Below, in pieces: positions 1-5,664 of a DNA stretch of 16,636 bases. The DNA comes from JADFSZ01 sp022560555 [NCBI: PVC group bacterium] (GTDB taxonomy: Bacteria > GCA-001730085 > JADFSZ01), in contig JADFSZ010000013.1 of NCBI GenBank assembly GCA_022560555.1, positions 1 through 16,636 of the forward strand, in the 5' to 3' direction. The notes below the pieces were generated by a model. It was not told the origin of the DNA. It worked only from the letters and a program-made list of their open reading frames with translations, and did no database searches. Every line of letters begins with the position of its first letter. The first letter of the stretch is position 1. Made by a program: the position numbers and the translations under genes.

Positions 1-1
1 G

Positions 2-112
2 TTTACATACAGCTATAGAAACTTTGTAGATCCGAGTGGAATTTTACCATCCTACGCTCAATTTATATTTGCGAATGGCATAACAGAATCTGAAATGTAT
101 GGCGTAAGATAA
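2..112 (+). CDS. C-terminal tail of a probable RHS/YD-repeat protein (partial)
   Basis: An open frame enters from the left edge and ends at a TAA at 110-112, giving 36 residues. It contains NFVDPSG, the hallmark of the RHS-associated core, which normally reads Y.YV.NNP.NFVDPSG. Here the segment before it is YSYR, so the usual NNP stretch is missing; the gene may be a degraded copy or a divergent tail. RHS proteins are large secreted or surface shells that often carry variable C-terminal toxins. The remainder after the motif is only about 23 residues, too short for a known toxin domain. The rest of the gene lies outside the window. The identification rests on one short motif, so it is moderate at best. 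Confidence 0.45.
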   Translation, partial: FTYSYRNFVDPSGILPSYAQFIFANGITESEMYGVR

Positions 113-182
113 CAAAGAGTATAACAAGCCCAGAAAACCGTACAATGCAGGGTTGGAATAATAAAGAAAGGAGATGGCCCCG

Positions 183-602
183 GTGGAAAGTAATGACAGA
201 AAAGAACAATTTATTGAAATGAGAGCAAAAGGGATAAGCTATGACAAGATTTCCAGGGCCCTAGCTGTATCTAAGCCCACTCTTGTGAGATGGAGTAAAG
301 GTTTATCACAAACCATTAAGAATATGAAAGCCATCGAATTAGAGGTGCTGCTTGAAAAATATTATGCTACCAAAGTGAAAAGGATTGAACTCTTTGGAGA
401 GAAATTAAAGTGTATCAAAGACGAATTGGATAAAAGGGAATTGTCAGAGGTCTCTACAGAGAAGCTTTTTGAATTATACGTTAGATTTATCGAAATTCTC
501 AAGAAAGAGGTAGTAGATGTAGTATTTAGCGCGGAAAGTGACGTCATCGAGATGGTACATAAAATGAGTCAAGAAATAAATACTGAAACCTGGGGTGGAT
601 GA
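183..602 (+). CDS. helix-turn-helix DNA-binding protein with helical C-terminal region
   Basis: I choose the GTG at 183 as the start. The Shine-Dalgarno AAAGGAG (167-173) lies 9 bases upstream of it, whereas the in-frame ATG at 174 abuts the SD and could not be used well. The product is 139 residues. The first ~35 residues form a homeodomain-like HTH (RKEQFIEMRAKGISYDKISR, then a recognition helix around SKPTLVRW), as in resolvases, transposases and phage small terminase subunits. The remaining ~100 residues are predicted to be charged, mostly helical and possibly coiled-coil, with no catalytic motif. Together with the excisionase-like gene downstream, this looks like a regulator from a mobile element or an RHS-associated accessory cluster. 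I do not recognise the family precisely. Confidence 0.7.
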   Translation: MESNDRKEQFIEMRAKGISYDKISRALAVSKPTLVRWSKGLSQTIKNMKAIELEVLLEKYYATKVKRIELFGEKLKCIKDELDKRELSEVSTEKLFELYVRFIEILKKEVVDVVFSAESDVIEMVHKMSQEINTETWGG

Positions 603-626
603 TAACAAAAGTTAACCGTTTTGTTA
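603..626. repeat. 8-bp perfect inverted repeat between the two HTH genes
   Basis: TAACAAAA (603-610) and TTTTGTTA (619-626) are perfect reverse complements separated by GTTAACCG. The repeat starts right after the upstream stop codon and ends 14 bases before the SD of the next gene. It is AT-rich with no T-tract, so it is not a convincing terminator. An operator for one of the flanking HTH proteins is possible, but that is inference. Confidence 0.4.
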
Positions 627-657
627 CCACTTTAGCAATGGAGGAGTAGATTGCCTG

Positions 658-840
658 ATGGAGAAGCGCTATATAAGTTCACAAGAGTTATCTGATTTTA
701 TTGGAGTTAAACCTCAAACCCTTCGAAAATGGGTCTGCTATCGTAAGATTCCTTTTTTCAAAGTAGGAAGAATGGTCAAGTTTGACCTCCGAGAAATAGA
801 GAAATGGATGGAGAAAAAACGCAGAAAAGCTCTATATTGA
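658..840 (+). CDS. excisionase-family (MerR-like, HTH_17) DNA-binding protein
   Basis: A complete 60-residue protein. ISSQELSDFIGVKPQTLRKW is the helix-turn-helix, followed by the RKIPFFKVGR wing and a final helix ending in a basic tail. This is the usual layout of excisionase or small MerR-like proteins, which bend DNA for site-specific recombination or act as small regulators. GGAGGAG (640-646) precedes the ATG by 11 bases. It sits 55 bases after the larger HTH gene on the same strand, probably co-transcribed. No integrase or attachment site is visible in the window, so an actual excision role is unproven. A B12 riboswitch transcript from the opposite strand points into this gene. Confidence 0.75.
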   Translation: MEKRYISSQELSDFIGVKPQTLRKWVCYRKIPFFKVGRMVKFDLREIEKWMEKKRRKALY

Positions 841-880
841 CAACTACCCAAAACTATAGTAATGTATAGAACATGGCTTT

Positions 881-897
881 GAAGAAAGGGATTCTTC
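881..897. repeat. small hairpin GAAGAA-aggga-TTCTTC
   Basis: A 6-bp perfect inverted repeat with a 5-base loop lies 40 bases after the stop of the excisionase-like gene. No T-run follows it on either strand, so I do not call it a terminator. It lies inside a wider inverted repeat (871-880 with 960-969, including one wobble pair) that brackets the riboswitch terminator. Confidence 0.35.
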
Positions 898-902
898 GAT
901 AA

Positions 903-943
903 TCAAAATCAAAATAAAACCCATCTTGAGAAAAGACGGGTTT
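903..943 (-). terminator. intrinsic terminator of the cobalamin riboswitch transcript
   Basis: Read on the minus strand, an 11-bp stem (933-943 with 917-927) closes a 5-base loop and is followed by the T-rich run TATTTTGATTTTG. The single non-Watson-Crick position is a G-U pair in minus-strand RNA but an A-C mismatch in plus-strand RNA, so the structure is built for minus-strand transcription. It lies about 58 bases past the aptamer, the normal place for a transcriptional expression platform. Confidence 0.8.
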
Positions 944-970
944 AAGAGATCAATAACCTAGAGCCATGTC

Positions 971-985
971 CCCTATCCTCGAGGG
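971..985 (-). other. small hairpin between aptamer and terminator (possible P13)
   Basis: On the minus strand CCCT (985-982) and AGGG (974-971) can pair around a 7-base loop, CGAGGAT. Cobalamin riboswitches normally carry a 3' hairpin whose loop kisses L5 of the aptamer when ligand is bound. The position fits, but I could not model the loop-loop contact. Confidence 0.35.
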
Positions 986-1000
986 TCAAGCGTGTTTACT

Positions 1001-1143
1001 CGCTAGCAGGCTTTCTGGCTCACGGCTTATCTACTCGCCCTGCCTTCCCACCCCAAATCTTCGGAGCAGTGGCTCTTTGGCTTTCGTATCCGTTTACAGC
1101 AGCGGGTCTGCACCTGATTTTCACAGGTTTTCCTACACTAACG
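1001..1143 (-). promoter_or_regulatory. cobalamin (B12) riboswitch aptamer, orphan
   Basis: Minus-strand reading matches the RF00174-type consensus in order: GGAAAACCTGTGAAAATCAG (B12 box region), CCCGCTGCTGTAAACGG, ACGAAAGCC, GAGCCACTG, GGGAAGG, then GAGCCAGAAAGCCTGC. Closing stem P1 pairs CGTTAG (1143-1138) with CTAGCG (1006-1001), six pairs including one G-U. A promoter lies upstream and an intrinsic terminator downstream, so the unit appears intact. Aptamers of this class bind adenosyl- or other cobalamins and usually turn off transport or synthesis genes. Here no minus-strand gene follows within the window; downstream lie only oppositely oriented accessory genes. The adjacent divergent gene makes adenosylcobalamin. 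Confidence 0.9.
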
Positions 1144-1181
1144 AAATGACTGTTTACAAAGAACGAAATTTAACAGCATCC

Positions 1182-1211
1182 AAAATAGCACGTCTTCAGA
1201 TAATTTGTCAA
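1182..1211 (-). promoter_or_regulatory. sigma70-type promoter for the cobalamin riboswitch
   Basis: On the minus strand TTGACA (1211-1206) is followed after 18 bases by TATTTT (1187-1182). Transcription would begin near 1175, about 30 bases before the aptamer's P1 stem. This is the expected geometry for a riboswitch leader. Confidence 0.6.
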
Positions 1212-1230
1212 TGGCTTATTTTTCGCCTCT

Positions 1231-1258
1231 TTTACAGAAGGTTCCTTTTATGTATAAT
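1231..1258 (+). promoter_or_regulatory. sigma70-type promoter for the corrinoid adenosyltransferase gene
   Basis: TTTACA (1231-1236), a 16-base spacer and a perfect TATAAT (1253-1258) lie just upstream of the gene, implying a leader of only ~20 bases. It is back to back with the minus-strand riboswitch promoter; the two -35 boxes are 19 bases apart. Confidence 0.6.
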
Positions 1259-1286
1259 ACACCGATTCATATCCACGGAAGAATTT

Positions 1287-1892
1287 ATGTCGCTACATAT
1301 TCATCGGGTATATACAAAAATCGGAGATGACGGATTAACACAACTTATGGGATCTCCCCGCGTTCCAAAGCATTCGCTTCCCATCGAATGCCTCGGGGCC
1401 TGTGACGAACTATGCGCTTTTATCGCCATGATTTCGATTCATTTAAAAGCTGTGAAAACGAAAAAGGTGTTTTCCGGGCAGATTATAAAACTGCTCACCC
1501 AAATCCAAAATGATGTGTTTGACATCGGGTACATCGTCACACACTCGAAACTTTCAGCCCATGATGCCCAATCCGTTTTTCCAACAAATAAAGTGGATCT
1601 TCTCGAAAAATGGCTGGACACGTGGTCTTCAGAACTCCCGCCTTTGATGTCTTTTATACTGGGCGGAGGAGGTATTCTTTCAGGTTCAACACACGTAGCG
1701 CGTACTATCTGCAGAAAAACAGAGAGGCTGTTCTGGGCCTATCAAAAAAAGAGGCGCTTGCCTTTGAGCTGTCTCAAATACCTTAATCGCTTATCGGATT
1801 TTTTGTTTGTGCTTGCCCGGAAATTGGCTTTCACATTCCACGAAAACGAAACCCTTTGGAATATCCCGAAAATCCCGCACCGAAAAAAATAA
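1287..1892 (+). CDS. pduO: PduO-type cob(I)alamin adenosyltransferase
   Basis: Transfers adenosyl from ATP to cob(I)alamin, making coenzyme B12. I start at ATG 1287 (201 residues). The open frame continues upstream to 966, but that part is the antisense of the riboswitch. Family marks include YTKIGDDGLTQLMGSPRV near the N-terminus (usual TRTGDxGxTxLxGGxRV), CDEL (usual VDEL), FILGGGG (usual FILPGG), the RTICRKTER arginine cluster for ATP, and the C-terminal YLNRLSDFLFVLARK signature. Several normally fixed residues differ (GG to GS; P to G in FILPGG), so it is a divergent member. The SD is weak (GGAAGA). It is convergent with ogt, 12 bases apart, with no terminator visible between them. The divergent B12 riboswitch supports a cobalamin role. 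Confidence 0.85.
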   Translation: MSLHIHRVYTKIGDDGLTQLMGSPRVPKHSLPIECLGACDELCAFIAMISIHLKAVKTKKVFSGQIIKLLTQIQNDVFDIGYIVTHSKLSAHDAQSVFPTNKVDLLEKWLDTWSSELPPLMSFILGGGGILSGSTHVARTICRKTERLFWAYQKKRRLPLSCLKYLNRLSDFLFVLARKLAFTFHENETLWNIPKIPHRKK

Positions 1893-1904
1893 AAAACCAA
1901 AAGC

Positions 1905-2333
1905 TTAAAGAAGATTTTCGACCTTTAGCAGTTTCTTCTTTTTCAAAATCCCGGATGAAAATCCACCGAGATCCCCATCGGATCGAACGACATAGTGACA
2001 CGGAATGAGAATCGGTGTACGGTTTTTGCTCATCACGCGGCCAACCGCGCGCGCGGCTTTCGGAACTCCCCCCTTTACGGCAAGTTCTTTGTAAGATAAG
2101 AGGCGCCCTGTTTTTCGTCTGTAAAGGGCCTTGAGGATCTTTTTTTCGAAAAGGGTGTATCTACCCCAATCAATTGAAACAGAGTTAAAACGCCGCAACC
2201 CCGTATCGCAATATTGAATTAAGGATGCTTTTAGTTTTTTTAAATCTAAATCATCCCTGTTTTCAACTCGCCCTTTTTGAAAATTAATAGAATAAACTTT
2301 TTTAGCCCGCATTTCCAGATGAATCCACCCCAT
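1905..2333 (-). CDS. ogt: methylated-DNA--[protein]-cysteine S-methyltransferase (Ogt/MGMT)
   Basis: Repairs O6-alkylguanine by irreversible transfer of the alkyl group to an active-site cysteine. With the start at ATG 2333 the protein has 142 residues. A winged-helix DNA-binding part (GRLLSYKELAVKGGVPKAAR, with the arginine finger in RAVG) leads to PCHYVV at residues 111-116, with acceptor Cys112, then GDLGGFSSG. The motif is normally PCHRVV, so Arg is replaced by Tyr. The open frame extends 43 codons further upstream, but that part overlaps the end of tgt in another frame and shows no homology; ATG 2312 is another possible start. No clear SD is seen. It starts 16 bases after tgt and is probably in one transcript with it. 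The N-terminal domain is short. Confidence 0.85.
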   Translation of the reverse strand: MGWIHLEMRAKKVYSINFQKGRVENRDDLDLKKLKASLIQYCDTGLRRFNSVSIDWGRYTLFEKKILKALYRRKTGRLLSYKELAVKGGVPKAARAVGRVMSKNRTPILIPCHYVVRSDGDLGGFSSGILKKKKLLKVENLL

Positions 2334-2349
2334 ATTTTTCGAATAAATA

Positions 2350-3504
2350 TTATCGGCTGCGACAAACTTTTTCAGATTTGTTCGACTGATACTCTTTGCA
2401 GAATTCTTTTTTGTAGTTTTCAAATGTGCCCTCCTCAATATGTTCGCGGCATTCCCGCACAAGGTTTAAAACAAAGTGAAGATTATGTATCGAATTTAGA
2501 TGCAATCCCAATATTTCCTGAGCCTGCATCAAATGCCGCAAATACGCCTTTGTAAATTTTTGACATGTAGCGCATGCACACCCCTCTTCTATCGGAGTAA
2601 AATCCTCGATGAATCTAGCGTTTCGAATGTTGATCGGCCCCTGTCTTGTGAAAAGAGACCCATTTCTGGCATTTCTGGTCGGCATCACACAATCAAACAT
2701 ATCAATACCTTCCCCGATCGCTCTCACCAAATCCACGGGTTCTCCGACTCCCATCAGATATCGGGGACGGTCTTCGGGCAAAAGATCAATAAAACTATCC
2801 AACACCCGGTACAATTCATCCCGCTCCTCTCCAACAGATAATCCGCCAATAGCATACCCGGGGAAATCCAAGCTCAACAATTCTTCGGCTGATTCTACCC
2901 GCAAATCAGGAAACATCCCTCCTTGAATAATTCCAAAGAGCATCTGACTGGGGTCTTGCCTTTGCACAAGAAATCGCTCTTTGGAAAGGGCGGCCCAGCG
3001 ATGTGTCCTCTGAAGAGAAATCCGGACTTCTTCTTGGGAGGCATCATGACTCACACATTCATCAAGCGGCATCAGTATATCTGAGCCCAACTGCAGCTGA
3101 AGATCAATCACTTTTGCGGGAGTTAACTCATGTTTGGATCCGTCAATATGTGACTGAAACGTGACACCCAAGTCTGTAATTGATCTAAGACGCGCTAAGC
3201 TAAAAACTTGAAACCCACCGCTGTCCGTTAATATCGGCTTTGGCCAAGCCATAAACTCATGAAGCCCGCCCGCTTTTTGAATGATGTCACACCCGGGCCT
3301 TAAATTGAGATGATAGGTGTTCGATAAAACAATCTCAGTTCCCATCTTCATCAAGTCATCGGGAGACAATGTCTTCACAGTCGCGAGAGTGCCAACAGGC
3401 ATAAAGACGGGAGTTTCGATCAGGCCATGGGCTGTTTGAAGTTCACCGGTACGCGCGCGCGTTTTTGCATCATGGGCCTTACGAATAAATGACATGCCGC
3501 TCAT
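2350..3504 (-). CDS. tgt: queuine/preQ1 tRNA-guanine transglycosylase
   Basis: Exchanges guanine-34 for preQ1 in tRNAs with GUN anticodons, in queuosine synthesis. It has 384 residues, normal for bacterial Tgt. Visible residues are Asp94 in DSGGFQVFS (general base), Asp271 in MFDCVMPTRNARNG (nucleophile), and the zinc site Cys309, Cys311, Cys314 and His340 (CACATC...SIHNLH), with spacing like the Zymomonas enzyme. QGGMF and GGLSVGE of the barrel are intact. ATG 3504 or ATG 3495 could start it; neither has a strong SD. The usual partners queA, yajC and secDF are absent nearby; ogt follows at once. Confidence 0.96.
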   Translation of the reverse strand: MSGMSFIRKAHDAKTRARTGELQTAHGLIETPVFMPVGTLATVKTLSPDDLMKMGTEIVLSNTYHLNLRPGCDIIQKAGGLHEFMAWPKPILTDSGGFQVFSLARLRSITDLGVTFQSHIDGSKHELTPAKVIDLQLQLGSDILMPLDECVSHDASQEEVRISLQRTHRWAALSKERFLVQRQDPSQMLFGIIQGGMFPDLRVESAEELLSLDFPGYAIGGLSVGEERDELYRVLDSFIDLLPEDRPRYLMGVGEPVDLVRAIGEGIDMFDCVMPTRNARNGSLFTRQGPINIRNARFIEDFTPIEEGCACATCQKFTKAYLRHLMQAQEILGLHLNSIHNLHFVLNLVRECREHIEEGTFENYKKEFCKEYQSNKSEKVCRSR

Positions 3505-3549
3505 TTTACATAAGAGCTTTCGGATTGTACAGGAATAGATAGATGGGAC

Positions 3550-4056
3550 TTAGAAGGCGCCGCTTTTTTTAGTATTGTCCTCGAGAGCCACTTCCAGATT
3601 TCTCCATTGTCCGGAAAGCTCTTCAATACAAAGAACAAGTTGCCGTACTTCAGGATAGAGGGTGTTGACAATTTTTGTTTTTTGATAAATTTCCGGTACG
3701 GACATCTCTTTCATAAGAACGGAGAACTTATTTAGTATTTCTGTTTTTTCTCTCGGAAACACAATCGAGGATTTAATCAAAGCTTCAACAAACTCTTTGA
3801 TCATTTGAGCCAAATGAACTTTTCCGAATCTGTGAAAATATTTAATTGCTTGATCAACACGGTATAGATGGACTCTCTCAATATGTTTCAGGGCATCAAC
3901 TGATATGTCCAAGAATTCACATGTAAAATCTTCAGGTATCAGTTCGGTCTCTTCAGGAATTTTGGCCGGTTTCTTTTTACGGAGGATGGCCAAATACCCT
4001 TTAATCTCTTCGGCCAAATTTTCCATGTATTCAAATTTAAACTTTCTCTTATTCAT
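3550..4056 (-). CDS. hypothetical all-helical protein
   Basis: I do not recognise this 168-residue protein. A strong SD, AAAGGAG (4072-4066), lies 9 bases before ATG 4056, so the start is secure. The sequence is charged and predicted mostly helical, with a basic N-terminus (MNKRKFKFEY), a short KKKPAKIPEE linker near residue 30, and then long amphipathic helices. There is no signal peptide, no membrane segment, and only one cysteine (Cys45) besides one near the C-terminus. A promoter and a palindrome-rich region lie directly upstream, so it is probably transcribed apart from moxR. tgt follows after 45 bases and may be co-transcribed. A regulatory or scaffold role is possible but unsupported. 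Confidence 0.75.
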   Translation of the reverse strand: MNKRKFKFEYMENLAEEIKGYLAILRKKKPAKIPEETELIPEDFTCEFLDISVDALKHIERVHLYRVDQAIKYFHRFGKVHLAQMIKEFVEALIKSSIVFPREKTEILNKFSVLMKEMSVPEIYQKTKIVNTLYPEVRQLVLCIEELSGQWRNLEVALEDNTKKSGAF

Positions 4057-4158
4057 ACCTTTTCACTCCTTTTGTAACAGAGACAATGCGCCGTACAGTT
4101 AAATGCGCAAGAAGCATGCCAAACAATAAATTTGTAAGCACTTAATATTAAATGGGTT

Positions 4159-4188
4159 AGATTATGACCAAGAATTAGAAAATGTCAA
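4159..4188 (-). promoter_or_regulatory. promoter for the hypothetical gene at 3550-4056
   Basis: On the minus strand TTGACA (4188-4183) and TAATCT (4164-4159) are separated by 18 bases. Transcription would start near 4152, about 95 bases before the ATG. It separates this gene, and perhaps tgt-ogt, from the moxR operon upstream. Confidence 0.5.
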
Positions 4189-4201
4189 AAATACTTAACA
4201 T

Positions 4202-4219
4202 TGTTACATCTGTGTAACA
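4202..4219. repeat. inverted repeat TGTTACA-tctg-TGTAACA
   Basis: A perfect 7-bp inverted repeat with a 4-base spacer, 13 bases upstream of the -35 box of the minus-strand promoter. Only the plus strand has a T-run after it (4220-4224), and no plus-strand gene ends here, so an operator is as likely as a terminator. A 12-bp perfect palindrome ATAGGGCCCTAT sits next to it at 4227-4238. Confidence 0.45.
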
Positions 4220-4226
4220 TTTTTCG

Positions 4227-4238
4227 ATAGGGCCCTAT
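4227..4238. repeat. 12-bp perfect palindrome after moxR
   Basis: ATAGGGCCCTAT is an uninterrupted 12-bp palindrome, 11 bases past the moxR stop codon. Without a loop it is unlikely to be a terminator. It may be a protein-binding site or chance. Confidence 0.3.
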
Positions 4239-4249
4239 AGTAAATATAT

Positions 4250-5242
4250 TTAAGGTACTTCAATCACGTTGAAGATTTTTTCGATGATATGTTCGCTCGT
4301 CAGATCCTCTGCCTCGGCTTCATACGTAATGATTACACGATGCCTTAGGATATCCATTCCAACCGATTTAACATCATGCGGAGTAACATAGCCGCGTCCG
4401 TTCAAAAAGGCATGGGCCTTGGACGCCAAGGCCAGAGAAATCGTCGCGCGGGGGGATGCCCCGTATTCAATAAAACTCGCGATATCCAGATTATACTGTT
4501 TTGGATCCCTTGTTGCCATCACAATGTCGACAATATAGTTTTCAAGTTTTTCATCCAAGTAGATCTCATTGATAATCTGTCTGGATTTGAGTATAACATC
4601 CGGAGTGACAATCGGCGTTACTTCTGTCTCTTTGTCAACCACAGCCATCCGTTTTAAAATTTCTTTCTCTTCTGCTTTATTGGGATATGTTATCTTCAAC
4701 TTCATCAAAAACCTGTCCACTTGCGCTTCAGGCAAAGGATAGGTCCCCTCCTGTTCAATAGGATTTTGTGTCGCAAATACAAGAAACAATGTATCCAGCT
4801 TTTTGGTTGAGCTTCCCAAGGTGACTTGGCGTTCCTGCATCGCTTCAAGAAGAGCGCTTTGCACTTTCGCGGGCGCGCGATTAATTTCGTCTGCTAAAAT
4901 AATATTTGAAAAAATAGGCCCTTCTTTGACGGAGAAGGTCCCGTCCTTTGGATTATAGATCTGTGTACCAACGATATCGGCCGGAAGTAAATCAGGTGTG
5001 AATTGAATTCTTTGAAATTTAGCTTGAATGGTTTTGGCGAGGGTTGAAATAGTAAGTGTCTTGGCAAGTCCGGGAACACCTTCAATCAAAATATGGCCGT
5101 CTGTCAGAATCCCGATGAGGAGACGTTCAATCACATAACGCTGTCCAACAATAACTTTAGAGATCTCATCCCGTAAGCGCTCAAGGTAAATCCCCTCCGA
5201 TCGAACACGTTCATTTAACGCCTGAATGTCATCATGTCTCAT
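4250..5242 (-). CDS. moxR: MoxR-family AAA+ ATPase
   Basis: A cytoplasmic AAA+ chaperone-like ATPase of 330 residues, normal for MoxR. Walker A is GVPGLAKT (55-62), Walker B IILADE (114-119), sensor 1 ATQNP (157-161), and PEAQVDRF (171-178) carries the conserved arginine. The C-terminal lid has SPRATISLALASKAHA. MoxR proteins usually activate or assemble metal enzymes or envelope complexes and are encoded with DUF58 and von Willebrand factor A proteins. None of those follow here: a different transcription unit comes next. The start ATG 5242 lies 8 bases after the DUF4186 gene, with a weak AAGG, so it is probably the last gene of the rny-ymdB-DUF4186-moxR unit. Confidence 0.93.
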   Translation of the reverse strand: MRHDDIQALNERVRSEGIYLERLRDEISKVIVGQRYVIERLLIGILTDGHILIEGVPGLAKTLTISTLAKTIQAKFQRIQFTPDLLPADIVGTQIYNPKDGTFSVKEGPIFSNIILADEINRAPAKVQSALLEAMQERQVTLGSSTKKLDTLFLVFATQNPIEQEGTYPLPEAQVDRFLMKLKITYPNKAEEKEILKRMAVVDKETEVTPIVTPDVILKSRQIINEIYLDEKLENYIVDIVMATRDPKQYNLDIASFIEYGASPRATISLALASKAHAFLNGRGYVTPHDVKSVGMDILRHRVIITYEAEAEDLTSEHIIEKIFNVIEVP

Positions 5243-5250
5243 ATATCGCC

Positions 5251-5664
5251 TTAAGACTTCTCTGTTCCGATTTTTTCCTTCTTGTCCTTTTTCCTTTTAG
5301 GTTGATTTTTTACACATTGTTTTTCCAGCCACTCAAGAATCACATCTCCTGTGTACTGAATTTCTTTCTGATTCAATTGTCGATTTATTTTAATTTTGTG
5401 CCATTTCTCAAGACATTTCCTACAGCAAGTAGCTGTTGCGTGCTGAGCTTTAAATACGGGATGTCCCGACATGGGTGTCTGCTTTCCGTCATTTTTAATC
5501 ACCGGCGGCGCAATCCGACGCGCTATGAAATCATAGGCATGCTTCTTTATCGTATCAAACCCTCGAACAGAAATATATTCCAAATCTTTTTCATCCAGCT
5601 TAAACTGACTTCTGAAACTTGATTGTGTTAAACGTTTCAATACATCATCGATTTTTTTAGACAT
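5251..5664 (-). CDS. DUF4186 family protein
   Basis: 137 residues. The pattern RLTQSSFRSQFKL, FDTIKKHAYDFIARRIAPP, NDGKQTPMSGHPVFKAQHAT, ATCCRKCLEKWHKI and VILEWLEKQ matches the DUF4186 family as I know it. Conserved histidines plus the CCRKC cluster suggest a metal site, though no activity is established. The C-terminal ~20 residues are a Lys-rich tail (KKDKKEK). The gene overlaps ymdB by 8 bases and ends 8 bases before moxR, so translation is probably coupled. A purine-rich SD (AGAGGAG) stands directly before ATG 5664. Function unknown; the context links it to RNA turnover genes by operon only. Confidence 0.85.
   Translation of the reverse strand: MSKKIDDVLKRLTQSSFRSQFKLDEKDLEYISVRGFDTIKKHAYDFIARRIAPPVIKNDGKQTPMSGHPVFKAQHATATCCRKCLEKWHKIKINRQLNQKEIQYTGDVILEWLEKQCVKNQPKRKKDKKEKIGTEKS

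Noticed and set aside
950-967. Five-codon minus-strand ORF (MALGY) just after the B12 aptamer
   Set aside because: An AGGG stretch precedes it, but the spacing is poor and it is too short to distinguish from chance.
966-1286. N-terminal extension of the PduO open frame (107 extra codons)
   Set aside because: It is the complement of the B12 riboswitch and its promoter; the pduO promoter lies inside it, and family homology begins at the ATG at 1287.
1893-1904. Bidirectional terminator between convergent pduO and ogt
   Set aside because: The 12-base gap has A-runs but no stem-loop that I can see.
2334-2462. Upstream extension of the ogt frame
   Set aside because: It overlaps the conserved C-terminal coding part of tgt in another frame and has no Ogt-like sequence.
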